DNA of 64,000 nucleotides, from positions 248,001 through 312,000 of the forward strand of contig NZ_AP027737.1 in the NCBI RefSeq assembly GCF_030296695.1, read 5' to 3'. The notes under the pieces are model-generated. The model had not been told where the DNA came from. It worked only from the letters and a program-made list of their open reading frames with translations, and ran no database searches. Below are positions 9,856-20,596 of the stretch, piece by piece; the first letter of the stretch is position 1, and each line of letters starts with the position of its first letter. This DNA comes from Agromyces mangrovi. GTDB taxonomy: Bacteria > Actinomycetota > Actinomycetes > Actinomycetales > Microbacteriaceae. The position numbers and the translations under genes are program-made.

Positions 9856-9945
9856 GCCCCCTCCCCGCTCGTGGTTCGAGCGTGGCGCGCGCCGGCATGC
9901 GCCCGTCGTCCGGTCGGTATGCGATCGGCATGCGCCGGGAACGAC

Positions 9946-9980
9946 GAGGGCGCCCCGCACGCGATGTGCGGGGCGCCCTC
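9946..9980. terminator. intrinsic terminator-like hairpin after ilvC
   Basis: GAGGGCGCCCCGCAC (9946-9960) and GTGCGGGGCGCCCTC (9966-9980) form a perfect 15-bp stem with a 5-base loop, 28 bases past the ilvC stop. No U-tract follows, which is usual in actinobacteria. Confidence 0.8.
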
Positions 9981-10008
9981 GGGAGCGGATGCTACTGAGA
10001 CGCGAGCG

Positions 10009-11598
<1,590 letters not shown>

Positions 11599-11601
11599 TT
11601 C

Positions 11602-13398
11602 CTAGATCTCCTGGTCGAACGCCGGGCTGTGGTCGCGTGCGTACTGCACGAAGGAGTTCGAGACGCCCTGCGGCACCATCGGCCACACCATCGCGTCGGC
11701 GCTCACGACGAAGTCGATCACGACCGGGCGGTCGTTCGTCTCGAGCGCGAGCTTGATCGCGGCGTCGACCTCCTCTTCCTTCTCGACGCGGATGCCGAGG
11801 GCGCCGTACGCCTCAGCCAGCTTCACGAAGTCGGGCACGCGGCGGGTGGCGTGGCCCGTGTTCAGGTCGGTGTTCGAGTACCGGCCGTCGTAGAACAGCG
11901 TCTGCCACTGCCGCACCATGCCGAGCGACGAGTTGTTGATCACCGCGACCTTGATCGGGATGTCGTTCAGGGCGCAGGTCGCGAGCTCCTGGTTCGTCAT
12001 CTGGAAGCATCCGTCGCCGTCGATCGCCCAGACGACGCGCTCGGGCTCGGCCACCTTGGCGCCCATGGCTGCGGGCACCGAGTAGCCCATGGTGCCGGCA
12101 CCGCCGGAGTTCAGCCAGGCGTTCGGGCGCTCGTACTTGATGAACTGCGCCGCCCACATCTGGTGCTGGCCGACGCCGGCCGCGTACACGGCCTCGGGGC
12201 CGCTCAGCGCGCCGATGCGCTCGATCACGTACTGCGGTGCGAGCAGTCCGTCGCTCGTTGGGGTGTAGCCCAGCGGGAACTCGTCGCGGAGGCCGTCGAG
12301 GTAGGTCCACCACTCGGTCAGGTCGACATCGGATGCCACGGACTTGTACGCCGCGGACAGCTCGCCGATGACGTCCTTGACGTCGCCCACGATGGGCACG
12401 TCCGCGGTGCGGATCTTGGAGATCTCGGCCGGGTCGATGTCGACGTGCACGACCTTCGCGTTCTGCGCGAACAGCGCCGCCTTGCCGGTGACGCGGTCGT
12501 CGAACCGCGCGCCGAGCGCGACCAGCAGGTCGGCCTCCTGCAGCGCGAGCACCGCGGGCACCGTGCCGTGCATGCCGGGCATGCCGAGCTGCTGCCGGTG
12601 CGAGTCGGGGAACGCGCCGCGGGCCATGAGGGTGGTCACGACGGCGGCGTTCGTGGTCTCGGCGAGCTCGAGCAGCTCCTCGGAGGCGCGGCCGCGGATC
12701 ACGCCGCCGCCGACGTAGAGCACGGGCTTCTTCGCCTCGGCGAGCAGCTGCGCGGCGGCCTGCACCTGCTTGCCGTGGGCGCGCGTGATCGGGCGGTAGC
12801 CGGGCAGGTCGACCTTGGGCGGCCAGCTGAACTCGAGCGTGTCCTGCTGGGCGTCCTTGGTGATGTCCACGAGCACCGGGCCGGGGCGGCCGGTCGAGGC
12901 GATGTGGTAGGCCGCCGCGATCGTCGCCGGGATCTCCTCGGCGCGCTTGACGAGGAACGAGTGCTTCGTCACGGGCATGGTGATGCCGACGATGTCGGCT
13001 TCCTGGAAGGCATCCGTGCCCATGAGGTTCGAGAACACCTGGCCGGTGATCGCGAGCAGCGGCACCGAGTCCATGTGCGCGTCGGCGATGGCCGTGACGA
13101 GGTTCGTCGCACCGGGGCCGGAGGTCGCGATGGCGACGCCGACCTTGCCGGTGGCTGACGCGTAGCCCTCGGCCGCGTGGCCCGCGCCCTGCTCGTGGCG
13201 CACGAGGATGTGGTTGATGTCGGGCGCATCGAGCAGCGGGTCGTAGACGGGGAGGATCGCGCCGCCGGGCAGGCCGAAGACGTCGCGGATGCCGAGCATC
13301 TCGAGCGAGCGGACGACCGCCTGGGCGCCGGTCATCGTCTCCGGCGCCGCTGGTCGTGCGGCGGCTGGCGTGGGCACGGTGGTCGAGTCCGTGGACAT
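11602..13398 (-). CDS. ilvB: acetolactate synthase large subunit (biosynthetic)
   Basis: A 598-residue thiamine-diphosphate enzyme that condenses two pyruvates, or pyruvate and 2-oxobutyrate, in valine, leucine and isoleucine synthesis. Visible motifs: [12 protein letters not shown] and the catalytic glutamate in [16 protein letters not shown] at the N-terminal domain, the FAD-binding middle domain (ARFDDRVTG), and the ThDP motif [12 protein letters not shown] with [12 protein letters not shown] near residue 480-510. The N-terminus has a Pro/Ala-rich extension typical of actinobacteria. CAGGAAC lies before the ATG. It is followed by ilvN after 3 bases and preceded by ilvD after 45. Confidence 0.97.
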   Translation of the reverse strand: MSTDSTTVPTPAAARPAAPETMTGAQAVVRSLEMLGIRDVFGLPGGAILPVYDPLLDAPDINHILVRHEQGAGHAAEGYASATGKVGVAIATSGPGATNLVTAIADAHMDSVPLLAITGQVFSNLMGTDAFQEADIVGITMPVTKHSFLVKRAEEIPATIAAAYHIASTGRPGPVLVDITKDAQQDTLEFSWPPKVDLPGYRPITRAHGKQVQAAAQLLAEAKKPVLYVGGGVIRGRASEELLELAETTNAAVVTTLMARGAFPDSHRQQLGMPGMHGTVPAVLALQEADLLVALGARFDDRVTGKAALFAQNAKVVHVDIDPAEISKIRTADVPIVGDVKDVIGELSAAYKSVASDVDLTEWWTYLDGLRDEFPLGYTPTSDGLLAPQYVIERIGALSGPEAVYAAGVGQHQMWAAQFIKYERPNAWLNSGGAGTMGYSVPAAMGAKVAEPERVVWAIDGDGCFQMTNQELATCALNDIPIKVAVINNSSLGMVRQWQTLFYDGRYSNTDLNTGHATRRVPDFVKLAEAYGALGIRVEKEEEVDAAIKLALETNDRPVVIDFVVSADAMVWPMVPQGVSNSFVQYARDHSPAFDQEI

Positions 13399-13443
13399 GC
13401 GAGTTCCTGTTCTGATGCGAGAGCGTGCGGATGCGAGCGAGAC

Positions 13444-15135
13444 TCAGCCCGTGGTCGCGCCTTCGGAGGCCGACCGCACGAGCTTGGAGTACTTCGCGAG
13501 TACGCCACGGGTATAGCGCGGGGGAAGCGGTGCCCAGCCGTCGCGGCGGGCTGCCAGCTCTGCGTCGTCGACAAGTAGGTCGATGCTGCGAGCTGCGATA
13601 TCGACCCGTATCAGATCACCATCGCGCACGAAGGCGATCGGACCTGCGTCGACCGCTTCGGGTGCTACGTGGCCGATGCACAGGCCGGTTGTGCCGCCTG
13701 AGAATCTGCCGTCCGTCAAGAGTAGTACATCTTTTCCGAGCCCAGCGCCCTTGATGGCCGCGGTGATGGCGAGCATCTCGCGCATGCCCGGTCCGCCCTT
13801 CGGACCCTCGTAGCGGATGACCACGACGTCGCCGGCCGAGATCTCCCCGTTCGTGAGCGCGTCCATCGCGGCGCGCTCGCGCTCGAACACCCGGGCGGGG
13901 CCCTCGAACGTCGCCGCGTCGAAGCCGGCCGTCTTCACCACGGCGCCGTCGGGCGCCATCGAGCCGTGCAGGATGGTGAGGCCGCCGGTCTCGTGGATCG
14001 GGTCGTCGAGCGAGCGCAGCACCTCGCCGTCGAGCGGCTCGATGTCCATCTCGGCGAGGTTCTCGGCCAGGGTCTTGCCCGTGACGGTGAGCGCGTCGCC
14101 GTGCATGAGCCCGGCGTCGAGCAGCGCCTTCATGAGCACCGGCAGGCCGCCGCGACGGTCGACGTCGTTCATGACGTACCGGCCGAACGGCTTGAGGTCG
14201 CCGATGTGCGGCACCTTCGAGCCGATGCGGTTGAAGTCGGCGAGCGTGAGCTCGACGTCGGCCTCGCGGGCGATCGCGAGCAGGTGCAGCACGATGTTGG
14301 TCGAGCCGCCGAGCGCCATGCCCACGGCGATGGCGTTCTCGAACGCCTCCTTGGTGAGGATCTGGCGGGCGGTGATGCCCTGCTTCAGCATCTCCACGAC
14401 CGCCTCGCCCGAACGGTGGGCGAAGTAGTCGCGGCGGCGGTCGGCCGAGGGCGGCGACGCCGAGCCGGGGAGGCTGAGGCCCAGCGCCTCGGCCACCGAC
14501 GCCATGGTGTTGGCGGTGTACATGCCGCCGCAGGCGCCCTCGCCGGGTGCGAACGCGCACTCGATGCGCTTGGCGTCGGCCTCGCTCATCTTGCCCGCCT
14601 TGACCGCGCCGACGGCTTCGAACGAGTCGATGATCGTGATGTCCTTCTCGGTGCCGTCCGACAGGCGCACCCAGCCGGGCGCGATCGAGCCGGCGTAGAG
14701 GAAGACCGACGCGAGGTCGAGGCGCGCGGCCGCCATGAGCATGCCGGGGATCGACTTGTCGCAGCCGGCTAGCAGCACCGAGCCGTCGAGGCGCTCGGCC
14801 TGCATGACGACCTCGACCGAGTCGGCGATGACCTCGCGCGAGACGAGCGAGAAGTGCATGCCCTCGTGGCCCATCGAGATGCCGTCGGAGACCGAGACGG
14901 TGCCGAACTGCAGCGGGTACCCGCCACCGGCGTGCACGCCCTCCTTCGCGGCCTGCGCGAGGCGGCCGAGCGAGAGGTTGCAGGGCGTGATCTCGTTCCA
15001 CGAGCTGGCGATGCCGACCTGCGGCTTGTCCCAGTCCGCATCCCCCATGCCGACCGCCCGGAGCATGCCCCGGGAGGTCGTTGCTTCGATTCCGTCGGTG
15101 ACGACGCGACTACGCGGCTTCGGATCGTGAGGCAT
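13444..15135 (-). CDS. ilvD: dihydroxy-acid dehydratase
   Basis: A 563-residue iron-sulfur enzyme that dehydrates the dihydroxy acids to 2-oxoisovalerate and 2-oxo-3-methylvalerate. Cluster-binding cysteines are seen in [12 protein letters not shown] and [14 protein letters not shown], and the C-terminal signature is [18 protein letters not shown]. Length matches the family. It starts the ilvDBNC run. The final quarter, about 13500-13750, is unlike the rest: it uses codons such as AAA, GTA, CTA, TTG and GAT that the neighbours avoid, yet keeps the reading frame and conserved motifs. This suggests a short piece acquired by homologous recombination from a lower-GC relative. Confidence 0.96.
   Translation of the reverse strand: MPHDPKPRSRVVTDGIEATTSRGMLRAVGMGDADWDKPQVGIASSWNEITPCNLSLGRLAQAAKEGVHAGGGYPLQFGTVSVSDGISMGHEGMHFSLVSREVIADSVEVVMQAERLDGSVLLAGCDKSIPGMLMAAARLDLASVFLYAGSIAPGWVRLSDGTEKDITIIDSFEAVGAVKAGKMSEADAKRIECAFAPGEGACGGMYTANTMASVAEALGLSLPGSASPPSADRRRDYFAHRSGEAVVEMLKQGITARQILTKEAFENAIAVGMALGGSTNIVLHLLAIAREADVELTLADFNRIGSKVPHIGDLKPFGRYVMNDVDRRGGLPVLMKALLDAGLMHGDALTVTGKTLAENLAEMDIEPLDGEVLRSLDDPIHETGGLTILHGSMAPDGAVVKTAGFDAATFEGPARVFERERAAMDALTNGEISAGDVVVIRYEGPKGGPGMREMLAITAAIKGAGLGKDVLLLTDGRFSGGTTGLCIGHVAPEAVDAGPIAFVRDGDLIRVDIAARSIDLLVDDAELAARRDGWAPLPPRYTRGVLAKYSKLVRSASEGATTG
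13500..13750. other. atypical base-composition patch within ilvD
   Basis: About 250 bases have visibly lower GC and clusters such as GTAGTACATCTTTTCC and GATATCGACCCGTATCAG, with sharp return to the usual GC-rich codons on both sides. No repeats or mobile-element ends flank it. Confidence 0.6.
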
Positions 15136-15186
15136 GCAGGCAGTCTATTGCCCAGCGGATGCCTCGGATTCGCGCCCGTTCGGGCG

Positions 15187-17397
15187 TCAGCGCGCGGCGC
15201 GGAGCTCGGCGAGCATCTCGAGCAGGCGGTCGACGTCGTCGGTGCCGCGCACGCGGTACCGGGCGAACGTGCGGCCCTGGCCGACCTTCACGCCGACGTC
15301 ACCCGGCTCGAGCGCGGCGAAGCCGTCTTCATCGGTCACGTCGTCGCCGACGTAGAGCACCGCGGTCGCGCCGGTGTGCTGGCGCAGGCGCGCGATCGCG
15401 TCGCCCTTGGTGCTCGAGCGCACGGCGAACTCGAGCACGTTCTTGCCGTCGCGCAGCGTCAGCTCGGGCAGCTCCTGCTTCACGCGGGTGCGGGCGGCGC
15501 GCTGCGCCTTCTCGCCCGCCGACGCGCTGAGCTTGCGCGTGTGCAGCGCGAGGCCGGCGGGCTTGCGCTCGACCCAGGCGCCCGGTGCGGATGCCACGAC
15601 CTCGTCGAGGATCGTCGCGAGCGCGTGCAGGTCGGCGATCTCCGACTCGTGCAGGTCGAGTGCGCCCTCGCCGCCCGCGAACTGCAGTTCAACGCCGTGC
15701 GAGCCGGCCAGCAGCACGTCGTCGTGCGGGTCGGACACGTGGCGGAGGCTGTCGATGGCGCGGCCGGAGACGAACGCCACGGCCGTGTCCTTCGACTCCA
15801 GCAGGCGGTCGATCGATCGCTTCGCGCCGTCCGACGCGCGGGCGTCGTCGGGCACGTCGACGTGCGGCGCGAGCGTGCCGTCGAAGTCGAGCGCGACGAG
15901 CAGGCGCTCGGTGGCGGCGAGGCGCGCGAGCGCGCGCCCGAGGTCGTCGCGAACGCCGGGACGGATCGTCGCGTTGCCCGTGAGCGTCTCGAGGAAGTCG
16001 GCCGACCAGCGTGCCACGTCGTAGTCGCGCACGCGGCGACGCAGCGCCCGCATCCGCTTCGCCCGATCCTTACGCGGCATCTCGGCCGCCTTGACCATCG
16101 CGTCCTTCAGCCCCTCGATGTCGTGCGGGTTGACGAGTACCGACTGGCGCAGCTCGTCGGCCGCGCCCGCGAACTCGCTCAGCACGAGCACGCCGTCCTC
16201 GTCGAAGCGCGACGCCACGTACTCCTTCGCGACGAGGTTCATGCCGTCGCGGAGCGCCGTCACGAGCATCACGTCGGCGGCGAGGTACAGCGCCGCCATC
16301 TCCTCGCGCGGGTAGCCGTGGTGCAGGTAGGCGATCGCCTGGTGGCTGATCGTCGAGTAGTCGCCGTTCAGGCGGCCGACGGTCAGCTCGATCTCGTCGC
16401 GGAGCTGGCGGTAGGTCTCGACGCGTTCGCGGGACGGGCTCGCGACCTGCACCAGCGAGGCATCCGACACGCTCAGCCGCCCGTCGCGCAGCAGCTCGCC
16501 GAAGGCCTTGAGCCGGTGCCGGATGCCCTTCGTGTAGTCGAGCCGGTCGACGCCGAGCATCACGGTCTTGGGGTTGCCGAGGCCCTCGCGGATCTCCTTC
16601 GCGCGCGCCTGCACGTCGGGACGGCGCGCGAGCTGCTCGAAGCCGTCGGCGTCGATCGAGATCGGGAAGTGGCGGGCGATGACGCGGCGCACGTCGTCGC
16701 CCTCGGGCACCTCGACGACTGCGCCACGGGTCGTGTAGCCGTAGAGGCGTCGCACCGCGCGCTGGAAGTTGCCCGCGTCGGCCTGGCGCTGGAAGCCGAT
16801 GACGTCGGCGCCGAGCAGCCCCTCGATGACCTGCCGCCGCCACGGCAGCTGCGAGTAGATGCCGTATGCGGGGAACGGAATGTGGTTGAAGAAGCCGATC
16901 ACCAGGTCGGGGCGCGCCTCGCGGAGCATCTTCGGCACGAGCTGCAGCTGGTAGTCCTGCACCCACACCGTCGCGCCCTCGTCGGCGGCGCGAGCGGCCG
17001 CCTCGGCGAAGCGGCGGTTGACGCGCACGTAGGCGTCCCACCATTCGCGGTGGTACGTGGGGGGCGCGATCACGTCGTGGTACAGCGGCCAGAGCGTGTC
17101 GTTCGAGAAGCCCTCGTAGTACTCCTGGATCTCGTCTTCGCCGAGCGGCACGGGGATGATCGAGATGCCGTCGTTCTCGAACGGCGCGAACTCGCGGTCG
17201 GCGACGCCGGCCCAGCCGACCCAGGCGCCGTCGGCGGCCCGCATGATGGGTTCGAGGGCGGTGACGAGGCCGCCCGGGGAGGTCTTCCAGCCCGCCGACC
17301 CGTCGGGTTGCTCGTCGTAGTCCACCGGCAGCCGGTTCGACACGATCACCATCGAGTACACGTCGTCGGAATGGGTCTGGTCGGGCTGGCCGTTCAC
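15187..17397 (-). CDS. otsA: bifunctional trehalose-6-phosphate synthase/phosphatase (OtsA-OtsB fusion)
   Basis: A 736-residue two-domain enzyme for trehalose synthesis from UDP- or GDP-glucose and glucose-6-phosphate. The GT20 synthase part (about 15-465) shows [40 protein letters not shown] and [14 protein letters not shown]. The HAD-type phosphatase part (about 495-735) shows DFDGTLAP with the catalytic aspartates near 502, [10 protein letters not shown], and [12 protein letters not shown]. The fusion makes both steps in one chain; single-domain proteins are the rule in many bacteria. Start GTG at 17397 is preferred over ATG 17433 because GGAAGGA lies 9 bases before it, but both are possible. 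Trehalose serves as osmolyte and stress protectant. Confidence 0.93.
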   Translation of the reverse strand: MNGQPDQTHSDDVYSMVIVSNRLPVDYDEQPDGSAGWKTSPGGLVTALEPIMRAADGAWVGWAGVADREFAPFENDGISIIPVPLGEDEIQEYYEGFSNDTLWPLYHDVIAPPTYHREWWDAYVRVNRRFAEAAARAADEGATVWVQDYQLQLVPKMLREARPDLVIGFFNHIPFPAYGIYSQLPWRRQVIEGLLGADVIGFQRQADAGNFQRAVRRLYGYTTRGAVVEVPEGDDVRRVIARHFPISIDADGFEQLARRPDVQARAKEIREGLGNPKTVMLGVDRLDYTKGIRHRLKAFGELLRDGRLSVSDASLVQVASPSRERVETYRQLRDEIELTVGRLNGDYSTISHQAIAYLHHGYPREEMAALYLAADVMLVTALRDGMNLVAKEYVASRFDEDGVLVLSEFAGAADELRQSVLVNPHDIEGLKDAMVKAAEMPRKDRAKRMRALRRRVRDYDVARWSADFLETLTGNATIRPGVRDDLGRALARLAATERLLVALDFDGTLAPHVDVPDDARASDGAKRSIDRLLESKDTAVAFVSGRAIDSLRHVSDPHDDVLLAGSHGVELQFAGGEGALDLHESEIADLHALATILDEVVASAPGAWVERKPAGLALHTRKLSASAGEKAQRAARTRVKQELPELTLRDGKNVLEFAVRSSTKGDAIARLRQHTGATAVLYVGDDVTDEDGFAALEPGDVGVKVGQGRTFARYRVRGTDDVDRLLEMLAELRAAR

Positions 17398-17538
17398 GCA
17401 GGTGTTCCTTCCGCGCGGCTCGAGGAACCGCATCGTGACATCGCCCTCAGGCTAACAGTCGCGTCGTTCGCAGGGCTTCGCCGCACGTGCGCACGGTCGT
17501 CACACGCCGTTCACACGGACGTGCATACACTGCGGCTG

Positions 17539-18357
17539 ATGATCCCGATCGGCATGAGCACGACGTGCGTGTACCCCCTCCCGCCCGCGGACGCGTTCCG
17601 GGAGGCCGCCGAGGTCGGATTCGACGGCGTCGAGGTCATGGTCACGCAGGAGGAGACGACACAGGACGCCTCCGCGCTCCTCTCGCTCGCCGACGCGCAC
17701 GGGCTGCCCGTGCTGTCGATCCACGCGCCCGTGCTGCTGCTCACGCACTTCGTGTGGGGCCGAGACCCGCGCGTGAAGCTCGAGCGCACGGCCGCGCTCG
17801 CGCGCGACACCGGGGCGGACACCGTGGTGGTGCATCCGCCGTTCCGCTGGCAGGCCGGCTACGCCGAGCAGTTCCTGCCGATCGTGCGCGAGACCGCCGA
17901 GGAGTACGGCGTGCACATCGCGGTCGAGAACATGTTCCCGTGGCGGGTGGCCAAGCGGAACCTCAAGGCCTACGCGCCCGGTCCCGACCCGCGCGAGATG
18001 GACTGCGACGACATCACGCTCGACTTCTCGCACGCCGCCCTCGCCGGCATCGACTCGCGCGAGTTCGCCCGCGAGGTCGGCGGGCGCCTTCGCCACATCC
18101 ACCTGTGCGACGGCTCCGGCAGCAGCGACGACGGGCGCATCTTCGACGAGCACCTGCTGCCGGGCCGCGGCACGCAGCCGGTCGCCGAGACGCTGCGCGA
18201 CCTCGCCGATGCGGGGTGGCACGGCCAGATCGCCGCCGAGGTCAACACCCGCAAGGCGCGCAGCGAAGACGAGCGGATGCAGCTGCTGCGCGAGACCCTC
18301 GACTTCGCGCGCGAGCACACGGCAGTGGCATCGGAGCCCGTCGCCGAGCCCGCCTGA
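17539..18357 (+). CDS. sugar phosphate isomerase/epimerase family protein (AP endonuclease 2-like TIM barrel)
   Basis: A 272-residue TIM barrel of the xylose-isomerase-like/AP endonuclease family 2 superfamily. Candidate metal ligands are seen in SIHAPVLL, VVVHPPF, VAVENMF, LDFSHA, RHIHLCDG and AAEVNTR, the usual arrangement of His, Glu and Asp at the barrel mouth. The substrate cannot be told from sequence; both sugar isomerases and endonuclease IV-like proteins share this fold. The gene is divergent from otsAB. TACACT at 17526-17531 ends 7 bases before the ATG and no ribosome binding site is present, so the transcript is probably leaderless. Confidence 0.85.
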   Translation: MIPIGMSTTCVYPLPPADAFREAAEVGFDGVEVMVTQEETTQDASALLSLADAHGLPVLSIHAPVLLLTHFVWGRDPRVKLERTAALARDTGADTVVVHPPFRWQAGYAEQFLPIVRETAEEYGVHIAVENMFPWRVAKRNLKAYAPGPDPREMDCDDITLDFSHAALAGIDSREFAREVGGRLRHIHLCDGSGSSDDGRIFDEHLLPGRGTQPVAETLRDLADAGWHGQIAAEVNTRKARSEDERMQLLRETLDFAREHTAVASEPVAEPA

Positions 18358-18367
18358 CGCGGGACCG

Positions 18368-20596
18368 TCAGCGGTCGGCGAGCCGCGCCGAGGCGAACCC
18401 GAACGAGCGGGCCCCGCGCCGCCGCGCCACGAGCGCGAGCGAGCCGACAACCGCGAACAGGCCGAACGCGGCGAGGATCAGCGCCGGCATCGCGACCGCC
18501 GACCCGCCGACGCCCGACACGATCGCCTGCATGCCCGCGACCGCCCAGGTGAGCGGCAGGAACGGACTGATCGCCTGGAACGGCGCGCTCAGGATCTCGA
18601 CCGGGAACAACCCGCCCGACGCGAGCAGCTGCACCGCGAGCAGCACGAGCGAGACCACCATGCCGAGCCGGCCGAGCCAGGTCGAGAGGAACGCGTGCAG
18701 CGCCGTGAAGACGAGCGCGACGAGCCCCGCGAACGCGAGCGTCTGCGGCAGCATCGCCCAGCCGACGCCGAGCGAGGCGTGCAACAGCACGGTCGCGACG
18801 ACGGCCTGGGCGAGGCCGACGAGGCAGGCGCGCGCGAGTCCGCGGAAGACGATGCGGCTGGTCGGCGCGGTGCTGCGCAGCTCGGCCGCCGTCACGGGCC
18901 GGAAGATCAGGAACATCGCGAGCGCGCCGACCCAGAGGCCGACGGGCACGAAGAACATGCCGACGGCCTCGCCGACCGATGCGATCGGGTTCGCGCGCTC
19001 GGCGGTCGTGACGACCGGCTGTGCGACCACGGCGGCGGCCTGCTCGGCGTCGATGCCGGCGACGGCGGCCGCCTCATCCGCACCCTCGGTGAGTCCGTCG
19101 GCGAGCGCGCCTGCGCCGGTGGAGAGCTCCGAGGCACCGGATGCCGCGCCGCTCGTGCCGTCCGCGAGCTGGCGTGCGCCGTCGGCGAGCTGCGATGCGC
19201 CGCCCGCGAGCTGACCGGCGCCGTCGGCGAGTGCGAACGCGCCCCCGGCGAGCTGGTTCGCGCCGCCTGCGGCGTCGGTCGATGCGGTCGACAGCTGGCC
19301 GAGTCCGGCCGCGAGGCCGTCGACGCCCGCGGCGAGCTCGTCCGCTCCGCCGGTGATCTCGGCCGAGCCGGCCGAGACCTGCGCGGCGCCGTCGGCGAGG
19401 TCGGCGGCGCCCGCCTGGGTCGCGCCGACCGCCGCTGCGGTGCTCGGGATGAGGCCGGGCTGCGTGGGCGTCCCTGTCTCCCCCGCCGCGACGAGGGCGT
19501 CGAGGCCCTGCGCGGTCGCGGTGGGAGCGCCCATGAGCTGCGCCGCGCCGGGCACGCCGGCGGCGTCGGCCGCGGCGAGCACGGCCTCGAGCTGGGGCGC
19601 GAGCATGCCGAACCCGTCGGCCGCGTCGCTCACGCCGCCCACGTAGGAGGTCACGCCCGCGGTCAGCGCGTCAAGTCCCTGCGCGGGGTCGGAGATGCCG
19701 GCCGAGAACGCGGCCGCGCCATCGGCCACCCCGTCGACGCCCGACGCGTACAGCGCGACGCCGTCGGCGTAGGCATGTGCACCGGATGCCGCCTCCGCGG
19801 CGCCCGTCGCCGCCGAACCCACGCCCCCGGCGAGCTGGTCGAGCCCGGTCGCGAGGCCGCCGACCCCGCCCGCGATCTCGCCCGCTCCCGACGCGGTCGC
19901 CGCGGCGCCGTCGGCCGTGGCGGACACGCCGTCTGCCGTGGCATCCGCCCCGCCCGCGAGCCCGTCGAGGCCGCCGGCGAGCTCGTCCACGCCGTCGGCG
20001 AGCTGCGTCGCACCGTCGGCCGCGTCGCCCAGCGCATCGGCGGTGGTCTCCAGCCCGCCGTAGAGCCCAGCGAGGTACTGCTCGGTGATCTCGCGCCCGA
20101 ACGCGCTCGACATCGCGTCGCCGACCGACTGCGCGACCGAACCGGTGAGGTAGGCGTGCGCGTCGTCGGTCACGATCGTGAGCTCGGCCTGCTCCGGCGC
20201 ATCGCCCGAGATCGTCGCGACCGACGCCGAGAAGTCCTCGGGGATCGTGAGCACCGCGTACGCGGCGCCGTCGGCGAGCGCCTCGGCCGCCTCTTCGTCG
20301 TTCGAGATGGTCCAGTCGAACCCGACCATGTCGGGCCCGGTCAGCTCGGTCACGAGCAGGCGCCCGGCGAGCAGCACCTGCTCCTCGCCGTCGGCGTCGG
20401 TCGTGGTGACGAACTCGTCGTTGTTCACCACGATGGCGGGAATCGCCTCGAGCTGGTCGTCGCCCCCGGAGATCGCGGCGGTGACGAGCCCCGCCACGGC
20501 GAGCGGCACGGCGACGACGGTCGCGAGGGCGATGGCGAGGCGAGTGCGGCGCTGGCCGGGCGTGCGACCCAGGGCGGCTTCGAGTCGGGTGGTCAT
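18368..20596 (-). CDS. YhgE/Pip-family membrane protein
   Basis: A 742-residue protein of the YhgE/Pip (phage infection protein) type. One N-terminal span (about 20-45) is followed by a large external region with the family motif AIPAIVVNNDE, then a long Ala/Gly/Asp-rich segment (about 195-510) of short repeats like LADGA..LAGGA, predicted as an extended helix, and five or six C-terminal spans (about 535-730) related to ABC-2-type permeases. Members are linked to ESX/WXG100 export or lipid and envelope functions; the substrate here is unknown. The ATG overlaps the MMPL stop (ATGA), so it is co-translated with MMPL and lies in the TetR-controlled operon. Confidence 0.88.
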   Translation of the reverse strand: MTTRLEAALGRTPGQRRTRLAIALATVVAVPLAVAGLVTAAISGGDDQLEAIPAIVVNNDEFVTTTDADGEEQVLLAGRLLVTELTGPDMVGFDWTISNDEEAAEALADGAAYAVLTIPEDFSASVATISGDAPEQAELTIVTDDAHAYLTGSVAQSVGDAMSSAFGREITEQYLAGLYGGLETTADALGDAADGATQLADGVDELAGGLDGLAGGADATADGVSATADGAAATASGAGEIAGGVGGLATGLDQLAGGVGSAATGAAEAASGAHAYADGVALYASGVDGVADGAAAFSAGISDPAQGLDALTAGVTSYVGGVSDAADGFGMLAPQLEAVLAAADAAGVPGAAQLMGAPTATAQGLDALVAAGETGTPTQPGLIPSTAAAVGATQAGAADLADGAAQVSAGSAEITGGADELAAGVDGLAAGLGQLSTASTDAAGGANQLAGGAFALADGAGQLAGGASQLADGARQLADGTSGAASGASELSTGAGALADGLTEGADEAAAVAGIDAEQAAAVVAQPVVTTAERANPIASVGEAVGMFFVPVGLWVGALAMFLIFRPVTAAELRSTAPTSRIVFRGLARACLVGLAQAVVATVLLHASLGVGWAMLPQTLAFAGLVALVFTALHAFLSTWLGRLGMVVSLVLLAVQLLASGGLFPVEILSAPFQAISPFLPLTWAVAGMQAIVSGVGGSAVAMPALILAAFGLFAVVGSLALVARRRGARSFGFASARLADR

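Noticed and set aside
13399-13443. Attenuator or T-box leader for ilvB
   Set aside because: Only 44 bases separate ilvD and ilvB and no leader peptide rich in branched-chain codons or antiterminator is visible.
14854-18357. A 1,167-codon plus-strand frame ending in the TIM-barrel protein
   Set aside because: Only the part from 17539 has a recognisable fold and promoter; the rest is antisense to otsAB.
19000-20000. Ala/Gly/Asp repeats as a collagen- or PPE-like protein
   Set aside because: The repeats belong to YhgE/Pip architecture, with flanking N- and C-terminal spans.
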